In this document: positions 9,388-17,416 of the stretch, in pieces
How the letters are laid out: the number at the start of each line of letters is the position of its first letter
Numbering within the stretch: the stretch's first letter is position 1
From: CAZENU01 sp965117035
GTDB lineage: Bacteria > Chloroflexota > Dehalococcoidia > Lucifugimonadales > CAZENU01
Assembly (NCBI GenBank): GCA_965117035.1
Contig: OZ220748.1
Span: 2,232,001-2,296,000, forward strand
Reading direction: 5' to 3'
DNA length: 64,000 nucleotides
Program-made: the position numbers and the translations under genes
The notes under the pieces: generated by a model
What the model saw: the letters and a program-made list of their open reading frames with translations, nothing else
Told to the model about the DNA's origin: nothing
Databases searched by the model: none

Positions 9388-10333
9388 GCGTCGCGCGCGG
9401 GGTACGCTGGCCGCCGCGCTGCTGGCGGCGCTGGTATTCCTGCTCGCCGCGTGCGGCGGGGAGTCCGAGTCCGAGGAGCGCTACCGGATCGGCGTCGAGC
9501 ACTTGGAGGCCGGCCGCTACCCCGAGGCCGCCTCCGAGTTCGGCAACGCGATGAACCTCGACCCGACGAACGCCCTGGCCTTCAACGGGCGCGGCGAGGC
9601 CTACTGGGCGATGGGCAACTCGGCGGCGGCGCTCCAGCACTTCGACGCGGCGATCAGGGTAGACCCTGAGCTGGCGGTCGCGTACTCCAACAGGGCCAAC
9701 GTGATCAGGGGCGTCGGCGAGCTCGAAGACGCGCTCTTCGGGTACGAGGAAGCGCTGCGCCTCGATCCCGACCTGGCCGACGCCTACGTCGGCCGCGGCC
9801 AGGTGCACGTCTTCAACGACGACATCCCGGCAGCCATCCGGGACTTCGGCGCGGCCATCGAACGCGATCCCGAGAACTTCGACGCGCTCGACGGGCGCGC
9901 GACCGCCTACGCCAGCCTCGGGCGCTACGAGGAGGCGGTGGCCGACTTCGACCGGGCCATCAGGATAGACCCGAACGCCGCGACGACCAGGTACAACCGG
10001 GGCATCGCGCTCGTCAACATCGACAGGCACCTGCGGGCGCTGGAGGACTTCGACGAGGCCATCCGGCTGAACAACCAGTACGTGGCTGCCTACGTGAACC
10101 GCGGCGTGCTGTACGGCGGCCTGGGCCAGTACGAGCGCGCCCTGGAGGACTTCGACGCCGCCATAGCGATCGACCCGGAAGACGCCCCGGCCCACGGCAA
10201 CCGCGCGCTCGTCCTGTCGAGGATGGGACGCGGCGACGAGGCGGTCCTGGCCGTGGACCGCGCGGTGGAGCTGGGCGCCGACCGCGCCGAGCTGGAGCGG
10301 CGGATCGAGGAGATCAACGCCGCCGCCCAGTAG
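9374..10333 (+). CDS. TPR-repeat lipoprotein
   Basis: Predicted exported lipoprotein of 319 residues. A basic N terminus (GRRRRARG), a hydrophobic stretch and the lipobox FLLAAC give a lipidated Cys near residue 28. The mature part consists of about eight successive 34-residue tetratricopeptide repeats from residue 38 to 310, each with the alternating pattern seen in NRGEAYW, YEEALRLDPD and FDRAIRIDPN. TPR proteins scaffold protein contacts; the partner is unknown. It overlaps the dehydratase gene by 14 bp, so the two are co-translated although no functional link is obvious. Confidence 0.9.
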   Translation: MPGRRRRARGTLAAALLAALVFLLAACGGESESEERYRIGVEHLEAGRYPEAASEFGNAMNLDPTNALAFNGRGEAYWAMGNSAAALQHFDAAIRVDPELAVAYSNRANVIRGVGELEDALFGYEEALRLDPDLADAYVGRGQVHVFNDDIPAAIRDFGAAIERDPENFDALDGRATAYASLGRYEEAVADFDRAIRIDPNAATTRYNRGIALVNIDRHLRALEDFDEAIRLNNQYVAAYVNRGVLYGGLGQYERALEDFDAAIAIDPEDAPAHGNRALVLSRMGRGDEAVLAVDRAVELGADRAELERRIEEINAAAQ

Positions 10334-10342
10334 CGACCGTCT

Positions 10343-11416
10343 TCAGGCGCCGCGGCCGCGCGCCCCGGGCTCCAGGGCGTACATGAACGCGTCCACCCCC
10401 TCCCGGTCCATGGCGCCCAGGAGCTCCTGGCAGATCAGCTTGACTATACCGGGCCCCCTGTAGACCATCCCGGTTAGGAGCTGCACCGTCGTCGCCCCGG
10501 CATTGAGTGCGCGCCAGGCGTCCTCGCCCGAGAAGATGCCGCCGCAGGCGTTGATGGCCACGCCGTCCCCCGCCTCGCTTCGAACGGCCGCGACCATCGC
10601 GAGCATGTCATCGAGCAGGCCGCGTCCACTGAGACCGCCGGCGCCCGTAGACAGCCTGCCGTCCTCCGTGGGGCGGGTGTTGCCGACCGTGAGCCCGTCG
10701 ACGCCGCCGTCGACGGATACGCGGACCAGCGCGGCAAGGCGGTCGCGCTCCCCGTCGTCGGACACCCCGCACCATGGGAGCTTCACCAGCAGCGGCTTCC
10801 TCCGCCCGTCGTTCACCTCGCCAATGAGCCGGGCTAGCGTTTCGGGCTCCTGGAACACCCGCAGCCCGCTCGTGTTCGGTGAGCTGATATTGAGCTCGAT
10901 CGCGTCGGCCAGCGGCTCCAGCCGCCGGTGGCACCGGACGAACTCGTCAACGGCCGTCCCGGCTACGCTGACGACCAGCAGGGTGCCTCCTACCGCGTCC
11001 TGCGAGCGCTCCAGGGCTGCCGCGGCGGCATCCAGGCCTGCGCTCGGAAACCCTAGCGCGTTCAGCAGCGACTGTTCCTCCGGCAGCCGCAGCAGCCGGG
11101 GCGCGGCGTTGCCGGGGCGCGGTGCCTCGGTCACCGTCCCGACCGTCAGGTAGCCGAAGCCGAGCCGGGACAGCCCGGAGACCATCTCGCAGTTCTTGTC
11201 GTAGCCCGCCGCGAGACCGACCGGGTTCTCGAGAGTCACGTCGCACAGCTCGACGAAGAGCCGGCCGTTGCGCACCTGCATCCCCCGACCCAGGAGCCTC
11301 AACAGCGCGGGACGGGCCAGGAAATAGTCGGCCACCGCCTGTGCGCGCTCCGGCGGCAGCCGGAAGAGCAGCGGCCTCAGGACCCACTGGTACCCGTTGT
11401 CGATAGCCCCCGGCAT
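10343..11416 (-). CDS. pyrD: Dihydroorotate dehydrogenase, class 2 type
   Basis: FMN enzyme of pyrimidine biosynthesis oxidising dihydroorotate to orotate; 357 residues from ATG 11416. An upstream in-frame extension to 11587 is possible but its residues do not look like this family, and a TATACT box lies between the two starts. The N-terminal helical part (DNGYQWVLRPLLFRLPPE) resembles the membrane/quinone-binding region of class 2. Seen motifs: GLAAGYDKN, the orotate-binding and catalytic Ser stretch LNISSPNTSGL, and GGLSGRGL, then ACGGIFSG and the phosphate loop. Divergent points: NALGF where NRMGF is usual and VSVAGT where the FMN-contacting NIGKN is usual. Catalytic residues look kept. 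Confidence 0.85.
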   Translation of the reverse strand: MPGAIDNGYQWVLRPLLFRLPPERAQAVADYFLARPALLRLLGRGMQVRNGRLFVELCDVTLENPVGLAAGYDKNCEMVSGLSRLGFGYLTVGTVTEAPRPGNAAPRLLRLPEEQSLLNALGFPSAGLDAAAAALERSQDAVGGTLLVVSVAGTAVDEFVRCHRRLEPLADAIELNISSPNTSGLRVFQEPETLARLIGEVNDGRRKPLLVKLPWCGVSDDGERDRLAALVRVSVDGGVDGLTVGNTRPTEDGRLSTGAGGLSGRGLLDDMLAMVAAVRSEAGDGVAINACGGIFSGEDAWRALNAGATTVQLLTGMVYRGPGIVKLICQELLGAMDREGVDAFMYALEPGARGRGA

Positions 11417-11442
11417 CGTCTCGTCAGGCCTCCCCGCACACA

Positions 11443-11448
11443 AGTATA
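11443..11448 (-). promoter_or_regulatory. Probable -10 box for pyrD
   Basis: TATACT on the minus strand (11448-11443) is about 27 bases upstream of the ATG at 11416. No convincing -35 hexamer is seen. Its position supports the shorter pyrD start. Confidence 0.4.
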
Positions 11449-11489
11449 GCGCGGCGGCAAAGGGGACGGCGCACTCTGCCTCGACGGCG

Positions 11490-11495
11490 TATAAT
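11490..11495 (+). promoter_or_regulatory. Probable -10 box for the acidic hypothetical gene
   Basis: A perfect TATAAT lies 27 bases upstream of ATG 11523, giving a short leader of about 20 bases. The -35 region is poor (GGCGCA at 17-base spacing). Confidence 0.45.
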
Positions 11496-11522
11496 GGGGC
11501 GAACCCGGCCCGGTGCAAAGAC

Positions 11523-12287
11523 ATGGACTTGACGTTCAACAGAGGCAGCAGAGAGGAGCCGAAGGGCCACGCGCTGCTCTTCTTCAAGAACCCGTCCGAC
11601 GCCCAGCAGGTGTGGGCGACCTACATGGTCATACTGCCCATCACCGTGGACGTCTCCAAGTACGTGCCGCCCTTCCTGATGAACCAGGTGGGCGAGCTCG
11701 GCCCCAAGGACCTGTCCGCCTTCGCGTTCCCACCCACCCCCGAGCAGGTCGAGAGCTACGCCGTCCTCGAGGAGTTGGCACGGCAGCGGGACGACGACGT
11801 CGTCTTCGGAGGGGACATCGATCCCAACGACGCCGCCCAGGGCATGATGATGATCAACGAGGCGGTGCAGGAGTATGCCGAGATATACGGCAGGTACGCG
11901 CCAGCGATCGGCGAGCCCGATGACGAGCAGGACGACGAGGACGAGGGCGCCGACGTCAAGGACGTCATCTACGAGCTGATGAGCGAGGGCGACAAGCTGG
12001 AGGAGCTCACCAAGATGGTGGGCAGGCTCAGGTTTGCCGTCGAGGGCTCCGACACCCGCCAGGTCGAAGAGGCCGAGCGGGACATCCGCCTGTTGGCCCG
12101 CCACTTCCCGGAGAACCACAACATCTCCAGTCTTGTCCGGGCGGCCAAGGCGGACGACCGGCGCGGCGCCGAGCTGGCCGACCTCTACCTGCGGCGCTGC
12201 TACTTCCTGGTGCACGAGGAGTACGCGCGGCTGGCCGACGTCGAGCGCCGCCTCACCGAGCTCGAGGACGGCCCGCCCGCCGGATAG
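11523..12287 (+). CDS. Hypothetical acidic protein
   Basis: Unrecognised protein of 254 residues from ATG 11523. The chosen start follows a TATAAT box; the upstream open frame has no conserved character. The N-terminal half (HALLFFKNPSDAQQVWATYMVILPITVDVSKYVPPF) is mildly hydrophobic and looks globular. A strongly acidic stretch follows (GEPDDEQDDEDEGADVKD, about 133-150). The C-terminal part is helical with heptad-like spacing (EELTKMVGRLRF, VEEAERDIRLLARHF, LADVERRLTELED), suggesting a coiled coil or helical bundle. No signal peptide or membrane helix is seen. It is divergent to pyrD and precedes the PEBP genes. No function is proposed. Confidence 0.75.
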   Translation: MDLTFNRGSREEPKGHALLFFKNPSDAQQVWATYMVILPITVDVSKYVPPFLMNQVGELGPKDLSAFAFPPTPEQVESYAVLEELARQRDDDVVFGGDIDPNDAAQGMMMINEAVQEYAEIYGRYAPAIGEPDDEQDDEDEGADVKDVIYELMSEGDKLEELTKMVGRLRFAVEGSDTRQVEEAERDIRLLARHFPENHNISSLVRAAKADDRRGAELADLYLRRCYFLVHEEYARLADVERRLTELEDGPPAG

Positions 12288-12325
12288 GTGCCCCGGCGCC
12301 GTCCCTGCCCCGCGACCCGACCCTG

Positions 12326-12354
12326 TTGCCGCGCCAGGCGATGCGCGGTAGGAT
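12326..12354 (+). promoter_or_regulatory. Promoter of the first PEBP lipoprotein gene
   Basis: TTGCCG (12326-12331), 17 bases, TAGGAT (12349-12354). The same hexamers and spacing occur before the second copy at 13464-13492, which supports this as a real promoter. Confidence 0.65.
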
Positions 12355-12414
12355 GGCAGCCACCGGCCAGTCCGGCTACGTTCATCACGACGGCGCTCGT
12401 GAACGGAGGCAACA

Positions 12415-13212
12415 ATGTACAGTCTTCGCGGCTTCACGACCACGGTGATCGCCCTGCTGGCCCTGTCGCTAATGGCGGCGGCGTGCTCCAGCGATACCGC
12501 CGAGGAGGAGGCGCAGGTCTCCGAATCGGCCGGAGACGGCGCCCAGGCTGCCGCGGCCGCCGAGGGGTCCGGCAAGATGGAATTCACGCCGGAGTACAAG
12601 ATCGCCCAGGAATTCCCGCTGACGATCGAGGTGAGCAGCGGCGTCTTCTCGAGGATCAGGCGCATCCCCATCGAGTTCACCTGCACGGACAACTACTGGT
12701 ACCCCGAAACGGGCGAGGCTCGCTACGGCGAGGACAAGTCGCCGCCGCTCGCGTGGACCGCGGGCCCGGAGGGCACCGTGTCGTACGCGCTCATCGTGGA
12801 CGACCCCGACGCTGTGGAGTACGACCCGGGCGTGATCTCGCCGCGGGTGCACTGGGTCATCTGGAACATACCGGCCGGCGTCACCGAGCTGGCCGAGCAC
12901 GTGGCGACCACCACCGAGGTTGCGGCCATCGGCCCAAGCACCCGCCAGGGGATCAACGACTTCGACGTCACCGGCTGGAGCGGGCCCTGCCCTCCGCCCA
13001 ACGTCATCACGATCTTCCAGCGCGACGACTACGTGGGGACCAAGAAGACGCAGTACCCACATGCGTACGCTTTCACCGTCTACGCGCTCGACGCTGAGCT
13101 CGACCTCGCCGCCGGATCCAACAAAAACGACCTGCTCGCCGCCATGGACGGCCATATCCTGGCGGCCGGGCAGCTCACGGGCGAGTACATCAACAAAAAG
13201 CTGTACAAGTGA
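12415..13212 (+). CDS. YbhB/YbcL (PEBP) family lipoprotein, copy 1
   Basis: Exported protein of 265 residues of the phosphatidylethanolamine-binding/Raf-kinase-inhibitor-like family. A signal peptide ends in a lipobox (SLMAAACSS), giving a lipidated Cys near residue 24, then an Ala/Glu-rich linker. The PEBP domain shows FTCTDNYWYPETGEARYGEDKSPPL, SYALIVDDPDAV, HWVIWNIP, GWSGPCPPP and a C-terminal YALDAELDL. DDPDA and GPCPP match the family's ligand-pocket motifs. GGAGG is five bases before the ATG. About 80 percent identical by eye to the next gene, with the same promoter, so a recent tandem duplication. The ligand is unknown. Confidence 0.92.
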   Translation: MYSLRGFTTTVIALLALSLMAAACSSDTAEEEAQVSESAGDGAQAAAAAEGSGKMEFTPEYKIAQEFPLTIEVSSGVFSRIRRIPIEFTCTDNYWYPETGEARYGEDKSPPLAWTAGPEGTVSYALIVDDPDAVEYDPGVISPRVHWVIWNIPAGVTELAEHVATTTEVAAIGPSTRQGINDFDVTGWSGPCPPPNVITIFQRDDYVGTKKTQYPHAYAFTVYALDAELDLAAGSNKNDLLAAMDGHILAAGQLTGEYINKKLYK

Positions 13213-13335
13213 CTCCCGGTCGGGGCTCCTGACCGCCGGCTCGGGCGAACCGGAGCGGCGCTGAGCCGGCCGACCTGTACCTGTGACGGTGCGACTTCCC
13301 GGTGCGCCAGGAGCACGCCAGGCCCGCCGGCGATC

Positions 13336-13448
13336 GTAACTGTTCAGACTTGATGGGCATTCAACCCGTTCACCCTGAGTAGGCCCGCCGCTTTGGGCGG
13401 GCCGTATCGAAGGGCGCGCACCCGGTCCCTTTGAACGTGAACAGTTAC
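13336..13448. repeat. Dispersed palindromic repeat, family A copy 1
   Basis: 113 bp bounded by inverted ends GTAACTGTTCAGA and GAACAGTTAC. The interior has a GC hairpin (GGCCCGCCGctttGGGCGGGCC) flanked by CACCCTGAGT and TATCGAAGGG, which resembles the widespread extragenic palindromes of the type CCTTCGA...CAGGGTGAAC. Very similar copies lie at 58612-58724 and 63144-63255. No coding capacity. Confidence 0.75.
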
Positions 13449-13463
13449 CCGTCGACGATCCTG

Positions 13464-13492
13464 TTGCCGCATCCGGGCCTGCGCGGTAGGAT
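13464..13492 (+). promoter_or_regulatory. Promoter of the second PEBP lipoprotein gene
   Basis: TTGCCG (13464-13469), 17 bases, TAGGAT (13487-13492), the same arrangement as in front of copy 1. It starts 16 bp after the end of the family A repeat. Confidence 0.65.
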
Positions 13493-13549
13493 GATAGCCA
13501 TGGGCCGGCCCGCGGGTGAGCGGCGACCCGCCTGTGAATGGAGGAAGCC

Positions 13550-14344
13550 ATGAACGGCCTTCGCATCTACGCGGCCACGGCGGTGGCCCTGCTCGTCCTC
13601 GCGGCTGCGGCGGCGTGCTCCAGCGACGCGGCGGAGGAGGCGGCAGGAGCCCCGGCGACTGGCGGGGAAGGCGCCCAGGCAGCGGCGGCCACAGGCGGTA
13701 CCGGGAAGATGGTCGACACTCCTGAGTACAAGGTCGCCCAGGGGTTCGAGATGACGATGGAGGTGACCAGCAGCGTCTTCTCCAGGATCAGGCGCATCCC
13801 CATCGAGTTCACCTGCGCGGAAAACTACTGGTACCCCGAAACGGGCGAGGCGCGCTACGGCGAGGACAAGTCGCCGCCGCTCGCATGGGCGAACGCGCCT
13901 GAGGGCGCGCAGAGCTTCGCCATCATCGTGGACGATCCTGACGCGGTGGAGTACGAGCCGGGCATCGTGTCGCCCCGGGTGCACTGGGTCATCTGGAACA
14001 TACCGGCCGACGTGACCGAGCTGGCCGAGCACGTCGCGACCACCACCGAGGTGGCGGCCATCGGCCCCAGCACCCGCCAGGGGGTCAACGACTACGGCGG
14101 CACGGGCTGGAGCGGACCATGCCCGCCGCCGAACGTCATCTCGATCTTCGCGCGAGACGACCACGTGGGGTCGAAGAAGACGCAGTACCCCCACGGGTAC
14201 GTCTTCACCGTCTACGCGCTCGACGCCGAGCTCGACCTCGCCGGCGGCGCCAACAAGAACGATCTCCTCGCCGCCATGGATGGCCACATCCTGGCGGCCG
14301 GGCAGCTCAGGGGCGAGTACATCAACAAGAAGCTGTACAAGTGA
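13550..14344 (+). CDS. YbhB/YbcL (PEBP) family lipoprotein, copy 2
   Basis: Paralogue of the preceding gene; 264 residues from ATG 13550, chosen over an ATG 12 bases upstream because GGAGG lies five bases before it exactly as in copy 1. The lipobox is AAAAACSS, followed by an Ala/Gly-rich linker and the PEBP domain with FTCAENYWYPETGEAR, IIVDDPDAVEYEPG, HWVIWNIPAD and GWSGPCPPPNV. The last 20 residues match copy 1 almost exactly. A family A repeat lies between the two copies, so it was inserted after, or took part in, the duplication. Confidence 0.92.
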   Translation: MNGLRIYAATAVALLVLAAAAACSSDAAEEAAGAPATGGEGAQAAAATGGTGKMVDTPEYKVAQGFEMTMEVTSSVFSRIRRIPIEFTCAENYWYPETGEARYGEDKSPPLAWANAPEGAQSFAIIVDDPDAVEYEPGIVSPRVHWVIWNIPADVTELAEHVATTTEVAAIGPSTRQGVNDYGGTGWSGPCPPPNVISIFARDDHVGSKKTQYPHGYVFTVYALDAELDLAGGANKNDLLAAMDGHILAAGQLRGEYINKKLYK

Positions 14345-14426
14345 CCGGCCCTAGGTCAGGGGTCCCCGGCTCGCCAGAATCCCCACCTTCACGTTCAGTG
14401 TCATATCTATGAGCCGTCACCTCGTA

Positions 14427-14453
14427 GGGGCGGGTTTCCAACCCGCCTGCCCC
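14427..14453. repeat. Small extragenic palindrome
   Basis: GGGGCGGGTTtccAACCCGCCtgCCCC forms a near-perfect hairpin. This is a common short intergenic repeat type in GC-rich genomes. It may end transcription after the PEBP gene, but no T-run follows. Confidence 0.5.
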
Positions 14454-14506
14454 TGTAATACGACGCCCTCACCATTTGGGTGGGGGATTTGGGGCTCGGC
14501 GTGCGC

Positions 14507-14548
14507 TGGACGACGCCGTAACCATGATGGTATGATGGCATGACGGCA
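14507..14548 (+). promoter_or_regulatory. vapBC promoter with three tandem 8-bp repeats
   Basis: TGGACG (14507-14512), 18 bases, TATGAT (14531-14536). Three direct 8-bp repeats TGATGGTA, TGATGGCA and TGACGGCA (14525-14548) cover the -10 box and predicted start. Ribbon-helix-helix antitoxins bind short tandem sites of this kind, so VapB autorepression is likely (inference). Confidence 0.45.
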
Positions 14549-14565
14549 TGGGGAGATCGCGCACG

Positions 14566-14814
14566 ATGAGACGAACGCAGATTCAACTGGACGAGACGAC
14601 CTACGAAATGGCGCGACGGCGAGCCTTCTCCGAAGGCAAGTCGATGGCGGCGGTCGTCAGAGAAGCCCTGGCTGAGTACCTGGTCCCCAGGGCTACCGAG
14701 ACGCTGACTACGGACAGCTTCACCTTCATCGGCTCCGGGCGATCCAAGCCGGGCGACCCCCGACCTCTATCCGAGCGTCACGACGAAGCGCTCGCCGAAG
14801 ACTTCGCGTCTTGA
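14566..14814 (+). CDS. Ribbon-helix-helix antitoxin (VapB-like)
   Basis: Small antitoxin of 82 residues. The N-terminal beta-strand TQIQLDETTYEMARRRAF and the helix-turn-helix-like KSMAAVVREALAEYL are typical of CopG/Arc ribbon-helix-helix proteins; the C-terminal part (SGRSKPGDPRPLSERHDEALAEDF) matches the toxin-wrapping tail of VapB antitoxins. Start at ATG 14566 is preferred because the RHH strand usually starts right after Met; ATG 14548 would begin inside the operator repeats. The stop overlaps the start of the PIN toxin (TTGA). Confidence 0.85.
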   Translation: MRRTQIQLDETTYEMARRRAFSEGKSMAAVVREALAEYLVPRATETLTTDSFTFIGSGRSKPGDPRPLSERHDEALAEDFAS

Positions 14815-15203
14815 TCTTTTTCGATACTTCCGCGGCCGTCGCCCTGGCCGACGCGGAAGACGACAATCACGCCCATGCCGTTCGCGCCATCGGGACGATC
14901 GTGGCTGGGGGTACGACCCTCCTCACCCACAACTACGTGCTGGTGGAATCGACGGCGGTGCTGCAGAGAAGGTTGGGGCTGGCAAGCGCACTGGCCTTCC
15001 TTGCCGACTCAGAGAACTTCCACGTTCACTGGATCACGCGTGAAGACCACGTAGAGGCAGCGGCCCTGTTGGGGAAGCGAAATCGTCGGAAGCTCAGTCT
15101 CGTCGACTGCATGAGCTTCGTGATCATGGGCAAGTACGGGGTCACCACCGCACTCGCGTACGACTCCGACTTTCAGGCCGAGGGCTTCAACATCTTCGGA
15201 TGA
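14811..15203 (+). CDS. PIN-domain toxin (VapC-like ribonuclease)
   Basis: PIN-domain protein of 130 residues, the toxin of a type II pair; VapC toxins cut specific RNAs when freed from VapB. The first acidic residue is in FFDTSAAVAL (Asp5), then a Glu in LVESTAVL, Asp in SLVDCMSFVI and the final Asp in ALAYDSDF, so the metal site looks complete. The TTG start overlaps the antitoxin stop codon, indicating tight coupling. Base composition is a little less GC-rich than neighbours, consistent with a mobile module. Confidence 0.88.
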   Translation: MIFFDTSAAVALADAEDDNHAHAVRAIGTIVAGGTTLLTHNYVLVESTAVLQRRLGLASALAFLADSENFHVHWITREDHVEAAALLGKRNRRKLSLVDCMSFVIMGKYGVTTALAYDSDFQAEGFNIFG

Positions 15204-15261
15204 CGAGGAGCTGCGCCGGGCCCGAGGCATGAATGCCGGCGGGTATCGGTTGTCCGCGCCC

Positions 15262-16194
15262 CTACCCCCGCAACAGGCCCTCCACCTCGTCGCGCGACGG
15301 CATGGCTGCCTGGGCGCCGGGTCGAGTCACGGCCACGGCTCCCGCGACGGAGGCGAACCGGACCGCCCCCGCCAGGTCCATGCCCTCTGCGAGCGCCACG
15401 CCCAGCGCGCCGCCGAACGCGTCGCCGGCCGCGACGGTGTCGACCGCGTTCACTTCGAGCGGCGGCACGTGGCCGGACCCGTCGCCCGACGCGTAGACGG
15501 CGCCACGGTCGCCCAGCTTCACGACCGACGCCCCGACGCCCCTGCGCAGAAGCTCCCGGGCCGCCGACAGTCCCTGGTCGACGCCGTTCACCGGATGTCC
15601 GACCAGCGCCGCGGCCTCGACCTGGTTGGGCGTCAGTAAGTCCACGAGCGCGTGGGCTTCGTCGGGCAGGGCTGACGCCGGGGCGGGGTCCAGTATCACC
15701 CGCACGCCCTTGCGTCGGGCGACTCGCGCGGCCGACAGCGACGCCTCCAGCGGGATCTCCAGCTGCAGCAACAGGCAGTCCGCGCCGTCGAGGGCCGAAT
15801 CCGTCTCGCGGACCTGCTCGTCGTCGCAGCGCATGTTGGCCCCATAGACTGCGACGATGCGGTTCTCCCGGTCGGCGTCGAGCAGGATAGCCGCCGCACC
15901 GGATGAGCTGCCCGGGTCCGAGGCGACTCGGGACACGTCGACGCCGTACGAGGCGAGACCCTCCAGGAGCATCGGCCCGAAGGCGTCCTCGCCGACGCGG
16001 CCGACGATGCGGACCTCCGCGCCCAGGCGAGCCGCGGCGACGGCCTGGTTGGCGCCCTTGCCTCCCGGCGTGACGTGCAGCTCGTCCCCGGCGATCGTCT
16101 CGCCGGGGCCCGGCAGGCGTGCCGCCGTGACGACGACGTCCATGTTGACGCTGCCCAGCACGACGACGACCGGTCTCCGCTTCGGCGAGCCCAA
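15262..16194 (-). CDS. PfkB-family carbohydrate kinase, ribokinase type
   Basis: Sugar kinase of 310 residues, most like ribokinase (ribose to ribose 5-phosphate). N-terminal VVLGSVNMDVVV and the PfkB signature-1 region GGKGANQAVAAARLG (about 44-58) match ribokinases, where GGKGANQA binds the sugar. The C-terminal signature DTVAAGDAFGGAL contains the catalytic Asp and anion hole. The start is TTG 16194 behind GGAGG. It follows the HAD phosphatase gene by 16 bp, so the two form an operon that may salvage a phosphorylated sugar. Confidence 0.88.
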   Translation of the reverse strand: MGSPKRRPVVVVLGSVNMDVVVTAARLPGPGETIAGDELHVTPGGKGANQAVAAARLGAEVRIVGRVGEDAFGPMLLEGLASYGVDVSRVASDPGSSSGAAAILLDADRENRIVAVYGANMRCDDEQVRETDSALDGADCLLLQLEIPLEASLSAARVARRKGVRVILDPAPASALPDEAHALVDLLTPNQVEAAALVGHPVNGVDQGLSAARELLRRGVGASVVKLGDRGAVYASGDGSGHVPPLEVNAVDTVAAGDAFGGALGVALAEGMDLAGAVRFASVAGAVAVTRPGAQAAMPSRDEVEGLLRG

Positions 16195-16210
16195 ACGGGG
16201 CCTCCTTGGG

Positions 16211-17020
16211 TCAGCCCAGCTCGCCGCGGTCGAGCAGCTCTTCGATCACGATGGCGACGCCGTCCTCCTCGATCGGGCGGGCCACCACGTCGGCCGCGTG
16301 CCTGGCCTCTGGGACCGCCTCGTGCGACGCGACGCCGAATCCGGCCCACCGGAGCATCTCGATGTCCTCGTGCCCGTTGCCACAGGCCACCGTCTGCTCG
16401 CGCGGGACGCCGAGGTGGTCCGCGAGCCACCGGAGGCCGTTGCGCTTTCCGCCGCCCGGATGGAGTATCTCGCACAGGGTGGGCAGCGACCGTGTCACGA
16501 ACAGGTCGCCGTCCAGCGCCGCGTTGAGCCGCCGGTCCAACCCGTCGATCTCGTCCTCGTCGCCCAGCACGGCCAGCCTGGTCGGCTCGTCATGAGCCAG
16601 GGTCCTCAGGTCGGAGACGATCCTGACGCCGCCCCTGTTGCGCTCGCCGTACGCCTCGACCCACGGCGTGAGAACGTTGGCGAAGACGTCGTCCCCGACA
16701 TAGACCAGGATCTCCCGGGGCCAGCCGTCCAGCGCGTCCAGCGCACGCGCCAGCATGTGCGGCTCCAGCGGCAGGTGGTGCAGCACCTCGCCCGTCTTCG
16801 GGTCGGCCACGTGCGCGCCCTGGAACGAGACGATGGGCGACGTGATGTCGATGTCCGCCGTAGCGGCGATCGCCGACCGGAACATGCGGCCGGTGACGAG
16901 AGTCACGGCGGCCCCCGCTTCCTTGGCCGCCTCAATCGCCCGGCGCGTCCTCTCCGACGGCGGATGGTCCGCCGTGCGAATGGTGCCGTCTATGTCGAGC
17001 CCGATCAGCCTGTAGCCCAT
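16211..17020 (-). CDS. Cof-type HAD hydrolase
   Basis: Haloacid-dehalogenase superfamily phosphatase of 269 residues with a type II cap. Motif I is LDIDGTI (8-14) with both Asp residues, motif II TLVTGRM, motif III lysine in GGGKRNGLRW. Motif IV reads ACGNGHEDIEML: the usual GDxxND has Asn in place of the first Asp, a variant that may keep activity. Members remove phosphate from sugar phosphates or cofactors such as FMN and PLP. It lies directly upstream of the ribokinase-like gene. Confidence 0.88.
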   Translation of the reverse strand: MGYRLIGLDIDGTIRTADHPPSERTRRAIEAAKEAGAAVTLVTGRMFRSAIAATADIDITSPIVSFQGAHVADPKTGEVLHHLPLEPHMLARALDALDGWPREILVYVGDDVFANVLTPWVEAYGERNRGGVRIVSDLRTLAHDEPTRLAVLGDEDEIDGLDRRLNAALDGDLFVTRSLPTLCEILHPGGGKRNGLRWLADHLGVPREQTVACGNGHEDIEMLRWAGFGVASHEAVPEARHAADVVARPIEEDGVAIVIEELLDRGELG

Positions 17021-17068
17021 CTACAGGTACGCCGTACCCGGTCAGGCTCTGGTAGAATTGCGCCCGCC

Positions 17069-17155
17069 GTGAAACTGTCGCCGAGAATGGTCCTCTGGCT
17101 GATCCTGCTGCCGGTGGTCATCTACATCCTGGTGCTGGCGTTCCGGGCCGGCTGA
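17069..17155 (+). CDS. Possible 28-residue single-helix membrane protein
   Basis: GTG start, 28 codons and TGA. The product has the basic start VKLSPR, one hydrophobic helix (MVLWLILLPVVIYILVLAF) and the tail RAG. TAGAAT (17052-17057) lies only 12 bases upstream of the GTG, so the messenger would be almost leaderless; no Shine-Dalgarno site is seen. It diverges from the HAD gene. Small membrane proteins of this type are real in many bacteria, but a chance open frame is possible. Confidence 0.4.
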   Translation: MKLSPRMVLWLILLPVVIYILVLAFRAG

Positions 17156-17270
17156 CCGTAGCCGCCCGCCGCCGCGTCCCTCGTTTGTCGTCGTCGGCGT
17201 AATGTTACATCTTCCGCGCGGTTCGTGACTGTTCACCTCGTCTGTGAATCTTCGCAGCGCGCCGACGCCC

Positions 17271-17378
17271 TGTCGTCCCGATATCAGAGACGGACCTGGG
17301 GAGGGGTCCCCTCGACCCGGCTCACGCGCGGCCACTTCCCGCCCCAGGCCCTTCACTTCGTTCAGGGCGACATGACAT
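17271..17378. repeat. Dispersed repeat, family B copy 1
   Basis: About 105 bp starting TGTCGTCCCGA and ending TTCAGGGCGACATGACA, so the ends are inverted. It shares long blocks with 25825-25929 in the same orientation, including GGACCTGGGG, CCCCTCGAC and CAGGCCCTTCACTTCGTTCA. It lies just outside the 3' end of the ABC exporter block. Confidence 0.75.
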
Positions 17379-17416
17379 CAGGCTGGGAGTCTTGGGAGAG
17401 GCGGTTTCGTGACCGG

